Of a DNA stretch of 64,000 nucleotides, positions 46,397 to 56,425 are shown piece by piece; position 1 is the stretch's first letter, and each line of letters opens with the position of its first letter. The notes below the pieces were generated by a model, which was not told where the DNA came from, did no database searches, and worked only from the letters and a program-made list of their open reading frames with translations. The DNA is from Coenobita brevimanus (taxonomy: Eukaryota; Arthropoda; Malacostraca; Decapoda; Coenobitidae), in NCBI GenBank assembly GCA_032717465.1, contig CM064657.1, forward strand, positions 23,652,848 through 23,716,847, read 5' to 3'. Made by a program: the position numbers and the translations under genes.

Positions 46397-46476
<80 letters not shown>
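46074..46476. repeat. Three tandem (TA)n(GA)n blocks with duplicated unique segment
   Basis: (TA)n(GA)n pairs at 46074-46151, 46219-46341 and 46398-46475 are separated by copies of a roughly 60-bp segment: TATGAAGTTTCGTGTTGGAAG at 46160 and 46351, followed by AACACATTAAAATCAGT or AGCACCTCAAGATCAGT. A compound microsatellite with its flank has been duplicated in tandem. Confidence 0.88.
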
Positions 46477-46478
<2 letters not shown>

Positions 46479-46970
46479 CACCTAATTCATGTCTATCTCA
46501 GTTTCTTGCGTCTGTCTGTTTACATTATGTATACTTGTATACTCGTGTATGTATGTATGTACAGCCTGACGTTTCATCCTGTGAAGGGTGGCCCCGAGAA
46601 AAGAACCTCCAGGCATTTGTGTCCCAAGTCAGTAACAACCCCTCTTCCCACCACACACCACCTCCGTTACATATTCACACCTTACCTCTGTCACGTTTAC
46701 GCTCTGCCTCTTCTCTCCAACCACCTCACTTTCAAACACTGTCCAAGTCAGAGTCTCCTTCTCCATTCACTCAACACGGTCGAACCACCAATAAGTGTTT
46801 GTTTTTACATAACGTTAGGGAATATACCACATATTCTTTTTCCATGAGTCTCACATTGTGACATTTTGTTGTATAATACACCTGTCACTCTTGTTTTGTC
46901 GCGTTTGTCTGTGGGAGACAATATTGTTCTGCTGATGAAATTATCGGTTTATTGTTTACTTGTTGCAGTG
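46477..46970. other. Anonymous sequence
   Basis: 46565-46760 (CCTGACGTTTCATCCTGTGA, AGGGTGGCC and a run of short C-rich words) weakly resembles the 3' end of the RTE-like family, but no coding block is visible. Confidence 0.4.
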
Positions 46971-47062
46971 TTAATCCTTTCAGTGCGATGACGTCTTTAT
47001 TTTTGCTACAGCCTCAAATATTAATTCAGCTCAGTGAAGACATCCTGTGGTAAAGGGGTTAA
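46971..47062. mobile_element. Palindromic MITE module, best isolated copy
   Basis: TTAA, then TCCTTTCAGTGCGATGACGT, a middle with TTTTTGCTACAGCC and AATTCAGCTCAGTGAAGAC, then GTAAAGGGG and TTAA. TTAA on both sides fits a TTAA target duplication. Confidence 0.65.
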
Positions 47063-48180
47063 ATTCTGAACTTATAACACCAACCGTAATGCAGCTTGAT
47101 TATGGTCTAATGAAATACCTCGGACATAACAGGCAAACCCACGTCTTAAAAGCACCAAGACAACTTGATTTAAATCCCACCGTAATAACATCAGCAGAGA
47201 GGAGTAGTTATGTCACGATGGAAGAACTTGAAATATTTTATTACAAGTCGAGATAGGATTCACGGGGTTAGCAGCGTACCGGGTGGTTAGCTGGTAACTT
47301 AAAGGAGTGAACAGACGATCATAACGTCATGAGGTAGACCCCAGCTGGGACAGAAATAGCCTCATATTTGAAATTCGTGTGAAAGTTTTCCAAGATCTGC
47401 ATAATTCTACAATATGTCGGATTACTGTAGTTTCCCTGCACATGTCTCACGCCAGTTCTGGATGAGATAGCCTTAGCTTATATCATTATAGACGCGTCGG
47501 TATTAGCGCCCGATCTGTGATATGTGAGCATATGTGCGCTGTTTGCTTGTGTATTGGAGGAGGGGTTGGATTTTGGGTGTGGACTGCAATAGTGTGTGGC
47601 CAGATCTTGATACATAAGTACATTGATAGACATACACGTACACGAATATCTATGCACTTTAGTATTTTCACGCGCACATCCTCGCAAGCAATGTCAGATC
47701 ATAAACACACACTAACATACACAACCACAGGAACAGTTCAGTATATAGTAATACTAACACAAATCTTAACAAATGCGTTTAAAATGCAGGTAGTAAAACA
47801 GTAACCCCTGTATTCAATACTATAATCCTATTGTTTATTAGTACAGAGGGGGGAGGGGGATGCAAAAATTGAATCAGAAAGCACACAACTACAAGAACTG
47901 TCAAAAGAGTTCCCATTGAAATGGATCATACTCCATTCACTCATTAAAACCTTCAAAATCCTAAACTCCACCCCACAGGCCGCACGACCTACACGAAAAT
48001 GTTTCATATTGTTTGTGAGGCAGAAATAATTCCGTTTCGAAATAGTTCAGTCAGTTGATCAGTAATCTTCCTTACTTTGAACGAATCTTTTTTTCCTATC
48101 CTATGCAGCCAACGTAACCTACACACATTCCTTTGCACCTTTTTTTTTCCTTTTTTTATTTCGCAGGCCTCATTCTAGCT
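47063..48180. other. Anonymous; possible SINE remnant at 47265-47360
   Basis: GGGTGGTTAGCTGGTAAC (47281) and GAGGTAGACCCCAG (47331) have the spacing of tRNA A and B boxes. No body or tail could be delimited. Nothing else recognised. Confidence 0.35.
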
Positions 48181-48300
48181 TTTTTTTTTTTTTTTTTTTT
48201 TAATATAATCATGCCATTCCTAAGTCCTTCACTCATACGATAATGTAAACAGTAATACGTCTTTAGCCACTGTACTCACACCTCTTTTCCTCCCCAAGAT

Positions 48301-48373
<73 letters not shown>
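48301..48373. repeat. (CA)n microsatellite
   Basis: About 35 CA units followed by GAGAGAGA. Confidence 0.96.
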
Positions 48374-48378
<5 letters not shown>

Positions 48379-48556
48379 GGGAGAGAGAGATGACAGGCAC
48401 CAGAGCTACCCTTGGCCATTCTACCATCACCATCAGCACCCCATCTTCCCACCTTCCCAACCCCCTTCTCCCATATCAACGCTTCCACACTCCCGCCACG
48501 AACACCACTTTCCAGCCCCTATCACTCCCACCTCCTCCATCACCCCCACCCCCCTC

Positions 48557-48573
48557 TCTCTCTCTCTCTCTCT

Positions 48574-48669
<96 letters not shown>

Positions 48670-48694
48670 GGGAGAGAGAGAGAGAGAGAGAGAG
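48557..48694. repeat. Compound (CT)n(CA)n(GA)n microsatellite
   Basis: CT run, GCGCG bridge, about 42 CA units, then a GA run. Confidence 0.96.
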
Positions 48695-49112
48695 GGAATG
48701 TCTGTGAATAAGAGAGTGTTACTGGAGGTAAAAGAGCAAAAGAAACATTTCTGTGAATAAGTGAGTGTGGCTAGATGCAAGAGAGGAGAAAAGTGTTTAT
48801 GAATAAGTGAATGTAGCAGAGAGAGAGAGAGAGAGATGGGGAGGGGGAGAGTTCCGGTGTGTCGAGTGGTTCTCCTGTACCCGTGGAAATCCGTGAAATG
48901 TGTCTTGTGGGCGGCCAGTACGCAGGAAGCAAGAAAATATATCCCCCTAGGAATTGTCGAAAGCAGGAATGTACAGTACGGCGTGGCTAATGTGTGATAG
49001 ACATTGCTGTATGAAGTACGGGGGAGACGGAGTGAATGTGTACCTAAATTAGCTCTCCAGTCTTGCAAAAATTACCCAGCCAGGAAATTCAGAAGAAGTA
49101 GAAGGCATATAT
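48695..49112. other. Anonymous sequence
   Basis: GA run near 48818; otherwise nothing recognised. Confidence 0.5.
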
Positions 49113-51364
49113 ATTGTCTGTCTATCTATCTATCTCTTTATAGCCCAACGCCTTAATCCCACAAAGGGTGGCCGCAGACAAAACGCCTCCAAGTCGCTCT
49201 GTCACCCACCATTTGACTACCCTCCCCCCAACTCACTTCCCCCTCCCTCATATACCTCTCAACTCCATCCCTCCACCTCATCCTCGGTCTACCCCTCCCT
49301 CTCCCTCCCTCCACCTCACCTACATACACCCTCTTAGTAGTCTTTCATTCTTCATTCTCTCCACATGTCCAAACCACCTCTGTGTATTTCTCCTAATCTT
49401 CTCAACCACATCCACATCCACCCCACAACGTTCCCTCGCTTCATTCGTCAACCTGTCCCTCCATGTCACTCCACATGCTCCTCTCAAGTAACTCATATCC
49501 ACTGCTCTCACTCTTGACTTGTTCCTCTCTTGCAAGGTCCACGCCTCGCTTCCATACGTCACGGTAGGGATCACAATACTGTCATGATACTCACCTTCCT
49601 ATTTCTCATCACTGCATTCAGTGAACCAACAACCTTCCTTCCCTGCTGTACCCTTTCATGCACTTCATCCTGCAATGTTCCATCCTTACTCATTACACTA
49701 CCCAAGTACTTGAATCCACTCACATTCTCCATATCCTCACCATCCAACCTCACTGTACATTCTGTGACTTCATTCCTCTCAAACACCATAACTATACTTT
49801 TGTTTACATTAACTTTCAGATTCCTCTTCCTACACACTGTCCCAAATTCATTCACCAAACCTTGCAACTCCCATTCATCTTCATTCAACAGTACTGTATC
49901 ATCAGCAAACAGCAACACCGGAAGCTTCCAAATCCCACCCTCATTCATTAGAGTCACCCCCACATCCACTGCCCTACCTTGCACCTCCTTTACAACCCCA
50001 TCCATATATATATTGAACAGCCGTGGAGACATCACACAACCCTGTTTCAGTCCCACATTGAGATCAAAGAACTCAGCTCACCATCCACTCGCACCGTAGC
50101 CCTAGCTCCCTCGTACATACTCTTCACAGCACTCAGCAATTTCCCCTCCACTCCATATATTCTTAAAACCTTCCACATACCTTGCCTATCTATTCTGTCT
50201 TAAGCTTTCTCCAAGTCCATGAAGGCAGCGTACATTTTCTTTCCCTTCTCTAGATACGTCTCCACTAAACATCTTAGAGCAAATATCTGATCTACACACC
50301 CTATTCCCTTCCTAAATCCCCCTTGTTCTTCTCCAACTAGCTCCTCTGTCATATGCCAAACCCTATCAATGAGTATTCTTCCATATATTTTTCTAATCAC
50401 ACTAAGAGGGCAAATACTCCTATGGTTACCACATACTTCTCTTTTCTCTTTTCCTTTGTATAAAGGAACAATTATACCTGTTTTTCAGTCCTCTGGAACC
50501 CTTCCCTCTTCCCAAGCTAATCTACACAACTTCCATATCCACTCCACAACAATCTCACCCCCATACCTCAGCATTTCACCACACACTTCATCAATTCTTG
50601 GGGCCTTTCCCATCTTGATATTCTTCATCGCTTCCACTGCTTCCGCCCTACTGATCTCTTTCTCCCTTCACTCATCTTTTCTTCTTCCAGCCATTCCCCA
50701 ACCACTTATACTCGCACTGCTCTCACTCTACATTCAACAAATCCTCAAAATGCTCCTTCCATCTCCTCAATTTCTTTCTCTTCACCAACAATCTATTATT
50801 CCTATCTTTCACTCCCCTGCTATTTCCCCTTTCACACTGCCTTACTTTCTTTACCTCCATCCAAAACAATTTCTTACTCTCCCTCCATTTCACACTCAGA
50901 TTCCTCCCAAATTCTTCATCCACTTCTTACTCTCCTTCACCAGTCTCTTCACCTCCCTTCTGCTCACATATACCTCTTCCTTGTCTCTCTCATCTTCTTC
51001 CCTACCTCTGCTCGCTAGGCATTCGCTATATGCCTTCTTCTTTTGTTCCACAGCTCGTTTCATCTCATCATTCCACCATGCTGTCCCTTGTACTGTACAC
51101 CCTTGCATATCCTCCTCACTCCACAAACCACCTCACACGCTGCGCCTATCTCTTCCGTGAATATCTTACATACGTCTTCCACCCCTTCCATCTGCTCTAA
51201 CTCATACCTTCCCAATCATTCTTCCACTATGCTCTTATACTCTGCCATTTTCTCACTATCTTAACTTCTCCACTCTTCTCACTGGAGCTGTTTCCTCCTG
51301 TCTTCCCCTTCGTCTCTTCAACCATTTGCTTTGCAGCTTTACCTTGGCCATCACTAAATGATGT
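49113..51364 (-). mobile_element. RTE-like retrotransposon, copy B (5'-truncated)
   Basis: Shares 3' end, (TAGA)n-type tail (49115-49137) and RT with copy A, but the endonuclease is missing: homology starts just after the SDHHLV motif, at about 51364. Upstream on the minus strand it is preceded by a run of A (T on plus, 51368-51387). Confidence 0.85.
49150..51340 (-). pseudogene. Reverse transcriptase of RTE-like copy B, decayed
   Basis: Pieces in order on the minus strand: KLQSKWLKRRR and VEEW.GRYELEQM (linker), RESKKLFWMEVKKVRQ, EEQGGFRKGIGCVDQIF, AAFMDLEKA, MGLKQGCVMSPRLFNIYMDG, LPVLLFADDTVLL (FADD kept), GSEAWTLQERNKSRVRA and GACGVTWRDRLTNEAR, GRPRMRWRDGVERY. Breaks include a stop in the region of the first catalytic Asp (EKA then stop, near 50200), frameshifts near 50720, 50900 and 50060, and one at 49571-49574. 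It is useful as the reference showing which codons copy A has lost. Confidence 0.85.
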
Positions 51365-51988
51365 AATAGGGATTTTTTTTTTTTTTTTAATGGTATGGAT
51401 TTGCTTGAAGCTTCCGTTCTAACATGAGGTTCACAGTTCTCATTGTTACCTGTATCTCTCCCAGGCGATGACAAGCGCTGTACCGCGTCACCGCCTTGCT
51501 TCACCGTCACTGTAACACCGTCGCCCTTGCACTGCTATCACCATCCCCGCCACCACCACCGCTATAACGCCTCAGATCCCTCCATTCCCCCCCCCCACAC
51601 ACACACACAGAAGCGGGCAAAAACATTATCGCCCCGCCTTACAATAAAAATCCTCGTCCCGTGTTGCAGATACATACCTGTGACCATTAACGATACTTTT
51701 TTTTTTTTCTTCAGGTAACAACGCAGGCAGTCTGTCACAGGTTTCATCACCCGTCCTCTCACTTACTGGCCGCTGTAGGAACTGATGTGGGTGGTAGCTA
51801 CTTGATTTGTAATACATGTTAGGACGTTGAGGGAATAATTTCACAACTTTAACTGTGTGTTTATGCATATATTTAACCCTAAAGGGCCAACAGTCACTCC
51901 TAGGTAGAAAAAAGAAATCATTTGGCTGTTTCTAAGGTAAAAATATACAAGTTTCAAAGGTACTTAAGGCTAATGGTTAAGCTGTATA
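51365..51988. other. Anonymous sequence
   Basis: T runs at 51368 and 51700. 51585-51612 is C/CA-rich. No feature recognised. Confidence 0.45.
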
Positions 51989-52090
51989 CTGTTCCCCCCT
52001 TTAGTTCGATGACTGTTATATATCATTCATACTCTTGCCAGACGATTTGGTTCAGCATAGGGAGCTACATTCCGACTGTTTTATTCAGCC
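51989..52090. mobile_element. MITE module
   Basis: CCCCTTTAGTTCGATGACTG, CATACTCTTGCCAGACGATT, TGGTTCAGCATAGGGAG. Confidence 0.5.
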
Positions 52091-52436
52091 TGCAGTGGGA
52101 AACTGCTGTCTTAAGATCGTTTCTACAAAAGTTGAATGTGTTGGTTGTTAAGACGAGCCAGACGGATGATGCAATTCAGGTGTTACTGTCTCTATGTCCT
52201 TCACCTTCACTTGACTTATGTCACTTGAACTAATTACAATTTATGCTTGACGTTGCACAGTTATATCATAAATTTTTTTCGTAAATGTCCAGATGTTAAA
52301 ATTGTTCCATCACTTACGATCAACGTAAATGCCATTACGTTGCATTTTGTGAACTTGATATTCCAGTTTTGTTGTTGCTGATATTTTTTTGTTGGCAGGA
52401 AATGTGTAAGTAAAAGTAAGGGATTTCCAGTGCTTT
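52091..52436. other. Anonymous sequence
   Basis: Nothing recognised. Confidence 0.5.
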
Positions 52437-52730
<294 letters not shown>

Positions 52731-52734
<4 letters not shown>

Positions 52735-53521
52735 ACGGAACAGAGAAAGATAATGTACACTTTAAGTGAGAATGCTAAAAATCACTACTGTCCCGTAAAG
52801 TTCCAGGTTCAAAACAAAAGAGTTAGGTAAAATTACAAGTTAAAGTTTAATGCACAAACTAACAATAAAACATTCAGGACTCATAAGGATAATGTAATGG
52901 CAAAAAACAGGTTAAATATATGGTTAACTGCAATAGCCTCTATTAACACGAAATTAGCAAGAGTAAATTTTATCTAAGTCAGCCCTGATAAAATGAGATA
53001 CCAGATAATACTCAGTGAATGCCAGATAAATAATTACAGATACAAACTATGATCAAAAATGACTGACATAAAGAACCCCACACGAATCACAAAAACTTCA
53101 CCAGGCCCACAAATTAAACCCATGCTATACAGTACAAGAAAAAATACAACAACAGTTATACTCAAATTACACACAGCTGCTAGATGGTTGGAGACTTCTT
53201 GAGCACTCACAATAATAATATCTGTACAGGGGAGGACAGAGATGTGAACAAAATGAGGAGCAGATCTAAGTGGCAATGATGCAGAGACTGAGCTCATTAT
53301 ATAGGGGCCAGGAGAGCTTGATACAACTTGTAATGAGGACGCGCAAATGAAGCCATGGGGACAAAGAGATGACAATCCCGCAAAGTATAACAGAGATGTC
53401 GACTTACTCTACTATAACGGTAGAAGGGGGGGGACTGAGGCAGAACACGCTCGTGATCAAACATGCAGCAACTGTGCGTTAAAATTACACAAAGGATGAT
53501 GAAATCATAGGCTATGTAACA
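52731..53521 (-). repeat. 3' LTR (791 bp)
   Basis: Starts and ends with TGTTAC/GTAACA, giving the canonical TG..CA ends. Identical to the other LTR except for one extra C (near 53378) and one extra G (in the run near 53430). The 113-codon frame inside it is not a gene, because it occurs only as part of the LTR. Confidence 0.96.
52846..52851 (-). terminator. Possible polyadenylation signal ATTAAA in 3' LTR
   Basis: ATTAAA on the minus strand, about 450 bases downstream of the LTR TATA-like box. No AATAAA was found on this strand of the LTR. Position is plausible but unverified. Confidence 0.3.
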
Positions 53522-53530
53522 CCTCCCCAC
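53522..53530 (-). other. Polypurine tract
   Basis: GTGGGGAGG on the minus strand directly abuts the 3' LTR, the usual site for plus-strand DNA priming. Confidence 0.75.
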
Positions 53531-53582
53531 AAAGAAAAAGAAATTTACAAAGGAAATTTCTTATTACTCTAAAACAATCTGT

Positions 53583-56402
53583 CTAAAGTCTAGATAAGCA
53601 ATCTGCAATAACATTTTCTTTCCCCTTGACATGTTGTATGTCTAATGAATACTCCTGAAGAAGTAGACTCCATCTTGTCAATCTCTGATTTTTATCTTTA
53701 AACTTACTAAGGAATTTCAGTGGGTTATGATCGGTATAAATGACTATGGGGTCAAAACCAGAACACAAATAAAATGAAAAATGCTGTAAACCCAAAATCA
53801 AGGCCAAAAGCTCTTTCTCAATAGTTGAGTAGTTCTTTTGAGGTGGAGTGAACTTCTTACTGTAATAAGATACAGGATGTTCAATACCCTGATCATCCTC
53901 TTGCAGCAAAACAGCCCCAGCTCCTGTATCACTTGCATCAACAGCCATCTTAAAAGGCTTAGCAAAATTTGGAGTAGCGAGCACTGGCTGACTTAATAGA
54001 ATAGCTTTAAGTTTGTTGAAAGAGGATTCACAGTTATCGGTCCAGACAAATTCAACTCCCTTTTTCAGTAGGTCTGTAAGTGGTGATACAAGAATAGAAA
54101 AGTTAAGAACAAATCTCCTGTAATAACCTACCATTCCCAAAAATCTTTGTAGCTCTTTCCTACTTTTAGGTCTGGGAAGATCACTTATAACCTGAACCTT
54201 AGCTCCTGGTGGTGCAACATGTCCATCACCAATTACATACCCAAGGTACTGAACTTTAGCTTGACCAAACTCACACTTTGATAAATTAGCTACAAGATTA
54301 GCATGAACTAAACGGTCAAGAAATTTACTGACATGGCATAGGTGATCTTTCCAATTGTCACTGAAGATTAATACATCATCAATATAAACAACACACCCTG
54401 CCAAACCCTCTGTTACAACATTCATGAGCTTCTGAAATGTGGCTGGTGCATTCTTCATACCATACGGCATTACAGAACATGCAAAAGCCTTTCCTAGTGT
54501 TACAAAACATGAGATCTCCCTAGCACGTTCAGTCATAGGTACTTGCCAGTATCCCTTTAACAAATCAAACTTACTTATGTACCTAGCCTTTCCGATCTTG
54601 TCTATGCAATCTTCCACACGAGGGAGAGGGTAAGTGTCTGTTTTGGTTATCTGATTAACACGTCTGTAGTCGATGCAAAGCCTCTGTGACCCACCTGGCT
54701 TAGGGACTAGAGTGACAGGAGAACTCCACTCGCTCTGACAGGGCTCAATCATCTTGTGGTCCAACAGGTAGCCAAGCTCCTTCTGGATGAGAGGAACTTT
54801 CACTGGGTTCACACGGTAAGGAGGCAATTTAATTGGCTTTGCGTCTCCAACATCGACATCATGCATCAACACAGTGGTTCTTCCTGGAGTGGCACGGAAC
54901 ACTTGCGGGTACTCCTGCAGTAATGCCGAAAACTCCTGCCTTTCCTTGGGTGGTAAATGAGAAAGCTTAGTCTGGAGATCATTCATGATATCAGGATTCT
55001 TCCCCAAACTATCACTCAGGCTCATACTGCATGGGAGAGCTTCACTTGCAGACTCGGGTGGAACAGCTACAGTGCAGACTGGATTATTTTCATCCCGCTT
55101 GTGATATAACTTTAGCATGTTAATGTGACAAAGTTGCTTGTTCTTTCTACGATCTGGTGTGGCGATGACATAGCTGACATCACTGAGTTTCTTCTCCACG
55201 AAATAAGGGCCACTAAACTTGGCTTGAAGAGGTTGCCCATGAACTGGTAGCAGAATCAAAACCTGATCTCCTGGCTGAAAGTGGCGTAACCTGGACTTCT
55301 TATCATACCAAGTCTTCATCTTCTCCTGAGCAGCTCCTAAATTCTCTCTCACCAGCTGTAAAGCAGTGGACAGCCGTTCTTTGAAATTCATCACATACTC
55401 CAGCAGGTTGACGTCATCTTCCTCCGACAGCCAGCATTCCTTGAGTAACTTAAAGGGTCCTCTTACTTCATGCCCAAACAGTAGTTCAAAAGGTGAGAAG
55501 CCCAGTGATTCATTTGGAGATTCTCTTGCAGCAAACACAACGAATGGAAGACCTTTATCCCAGTCTTTCTGATGTTCCAAACAGTATTTCTTGAGCATCG
55601 ATTTGAGTGTTTGATGATATCTCTCCAACGCTCCTTGGGTCTGGGGATGGTAAGCTGAAGACGTGATCTGGGTGATGCCCAACTCTTTCAGAGACTGCTT
55701 GAAAACATTTGACATGAAATTACTTCCCCGGTCTGACTGTACCTCCTTGGGCAGACCAAACTTTGTGAAGAACCCTAGCATTTCCTTAACCACGTTCTTT
55801 GCTGAGATGTTTCTAAGTGGAATGGCTTCAGGATAACGAGTAGCCATATCAATCATGGTCAACACATAAGAAAATCCTGAAGAAGTCTTAGGAAGAGGGC
55901 CCACAATATCCACCAACACACGGGTGAAAGGCGCCTCAAAAGGAGGAATGGGAACTAGAGGTGCAACCTTTTCAGTCTGATTACACTTCCCCACAACTTG
56001 ACAGGTGTGACAAGACTTACAATACCAGGAAACATCCCTGAAGATACCTGGCCAGTAGAAGTGTTTCAAAATGCGTGCCACAGTCTTCCTCACTCCAAGG
56101 TGTCCTGCCAAACTGGAATCATGAGCCACTCTAATGATATCCTGCCTACAAACACGAGGGATGACAACTTGATGTACAACCTCCCATTCACAGTCGGCTG
56201 ATGCTGTTGGGGGTCTCCACTTCCTCATAAGTACTCCTGACTTTACATAATAACAAGTAGAAGCACCAGCTGACTCTTCCTCACTGCAAGCAGAGTTAGC
56301 TAGACCTTTCAACTCAGGGTCAGCAACCTGCAACTCAACCAACTCTTGACGAGACAAATTATCAACACTACGGGGTACTGCCTCATCTGGTGAGTGGTCC
56401 AA
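53583..56402 (-). CDS. pol: Pol polyprotein: integrase - reverse transcriptase - RNase H, 939 aa
   Basis: Copies element RNA and inserts the product. Integrase comes first: zinc-binding H94, H101, C131, C134; catalytic D165 (LVDIVGPL), D224 (QSDRGSNF) and E260 (QGALERYH), a DD35E triad; GPY/F-like module at FSGPYFVEKK (396-405). After a linker, RT spans about 545-720 with SSPVTLVPKPGG, FDLLKGYWQV and VYIDDVLIFS (YIDD at 672-675). RNase H follows with D821 (VDASDTGAG), E861/E863 (TIEKELLAL) and D890 (YTDHNPL). Ordinary Gypsy pol puts integrase last. There is no protease here, as it is at the end of the gag ORF. The reading frame opens 15-20 bases before the gag stop and is +1 relative to gag; no ATG is needed if reached by frameshift. 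Confidence 0.95.
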   Translation of the reverse strand: MDHSPDEAVPRSVDNLSRQELVELQVADPELKGLANSACSEEESAGASTCYYVKSGVLMRKWRPPTASADCEWEVVHQVVIPRVCRQDIIRVAHDSSLAGHLGVRKTVARILKHFYWPGIFRDVSWYCKSCHTCQVVGKCNQTEKVAPLVPIPPFEAPFTRVLVDIVGPLPKTSSGFSYVLTMIDMATRYPEAIPLRNISAKNVVKEMLGFFTKFGLPKEVQSDRGSNFMSNVFKQSLKELGITQITSSAYHPQTQGALERYHQTLKSMLKKYCLEHQKDWDKGLPFVVFAARESPNESLGFSPFELLFGHEVRGPFKLLKECWLSEEDDVNLLEYVMNFKERLSTALQLVRENLGAAQEKMKTWYDKKSRLRHFQPGDQVLILLPVHGQPLQAKFSGPYFVEKKLSDVSYVIATPDRRKNKQLCHINMLKLYHKRDENNPVCTVAVPPESASEALPCSMSLSDSLGKNPDIMNDLQTKLSHLPPKERQEFSALLQEYPQVFRATPGRTTVLMHDVDVGDAKPIKLPPYRVNPVKVPLIQKELGYLLDHKMIEPCQSEWSSPVTLVPKPGGSQRLCIDYRRVNQITKTDTYPLPRVEDCIDKIGKARYISKFDLLKGYWQVPMTERAREISCFVTLGKAFACSVMPYGMKNAPATFQKLMNVVTEGLAGCVVYIDDVLIFSDNWKDHLCHVSKFLDRLVHANLVANLSKCEFGQAKVQYLGYVIGDGHVAPPGAKVQVISDLPRPKSRKELQRFLGMVGYYRRFVLNFSILVSPLTDLLKKGVEFVWTDNCESSFNKLKAILLSQPVLATPNFAKPFKMAVDASDTGAGAVLLQEDDQGIEHPVSYYSKKFTPPQKNYSTIEKELLALILGLQHFSFYLCSGFDPIVIYTDHNPLKFLSKFKDKNQRLTRWSLLLQEYSLDIQHVKGKENVIADCLSRL

Positions 56403-56425
56403 ATTAGCAAGAAAAAGTGTCAGCT
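56400..56425 (-). promoter_or_regulatory. Gag-pol overlap with a U-rich stretch (+1 relation)
   Basis: Around the gag stop the minus strand reads GACACTTTTTCTTGCTAA. Gag reads ACT TTT TCT TGC TAA, and pol reads one base further on (CTT TTT CTT GCT AAT). The pol frame is closed by a TAG just upstream, so the switch must occur within about 20 bases. A +1 (or -2) shift on the U run is possible; reinitiation is an alternative. Confidence 0.4.

Noticed and set aside
53034..53375. 113-codon ORF on the minus strand, repeated identically at 58549-58890
   Set aside because: Lies wholly inside the LTR pair and has no protein motif. Its identity follows from LTR identity.
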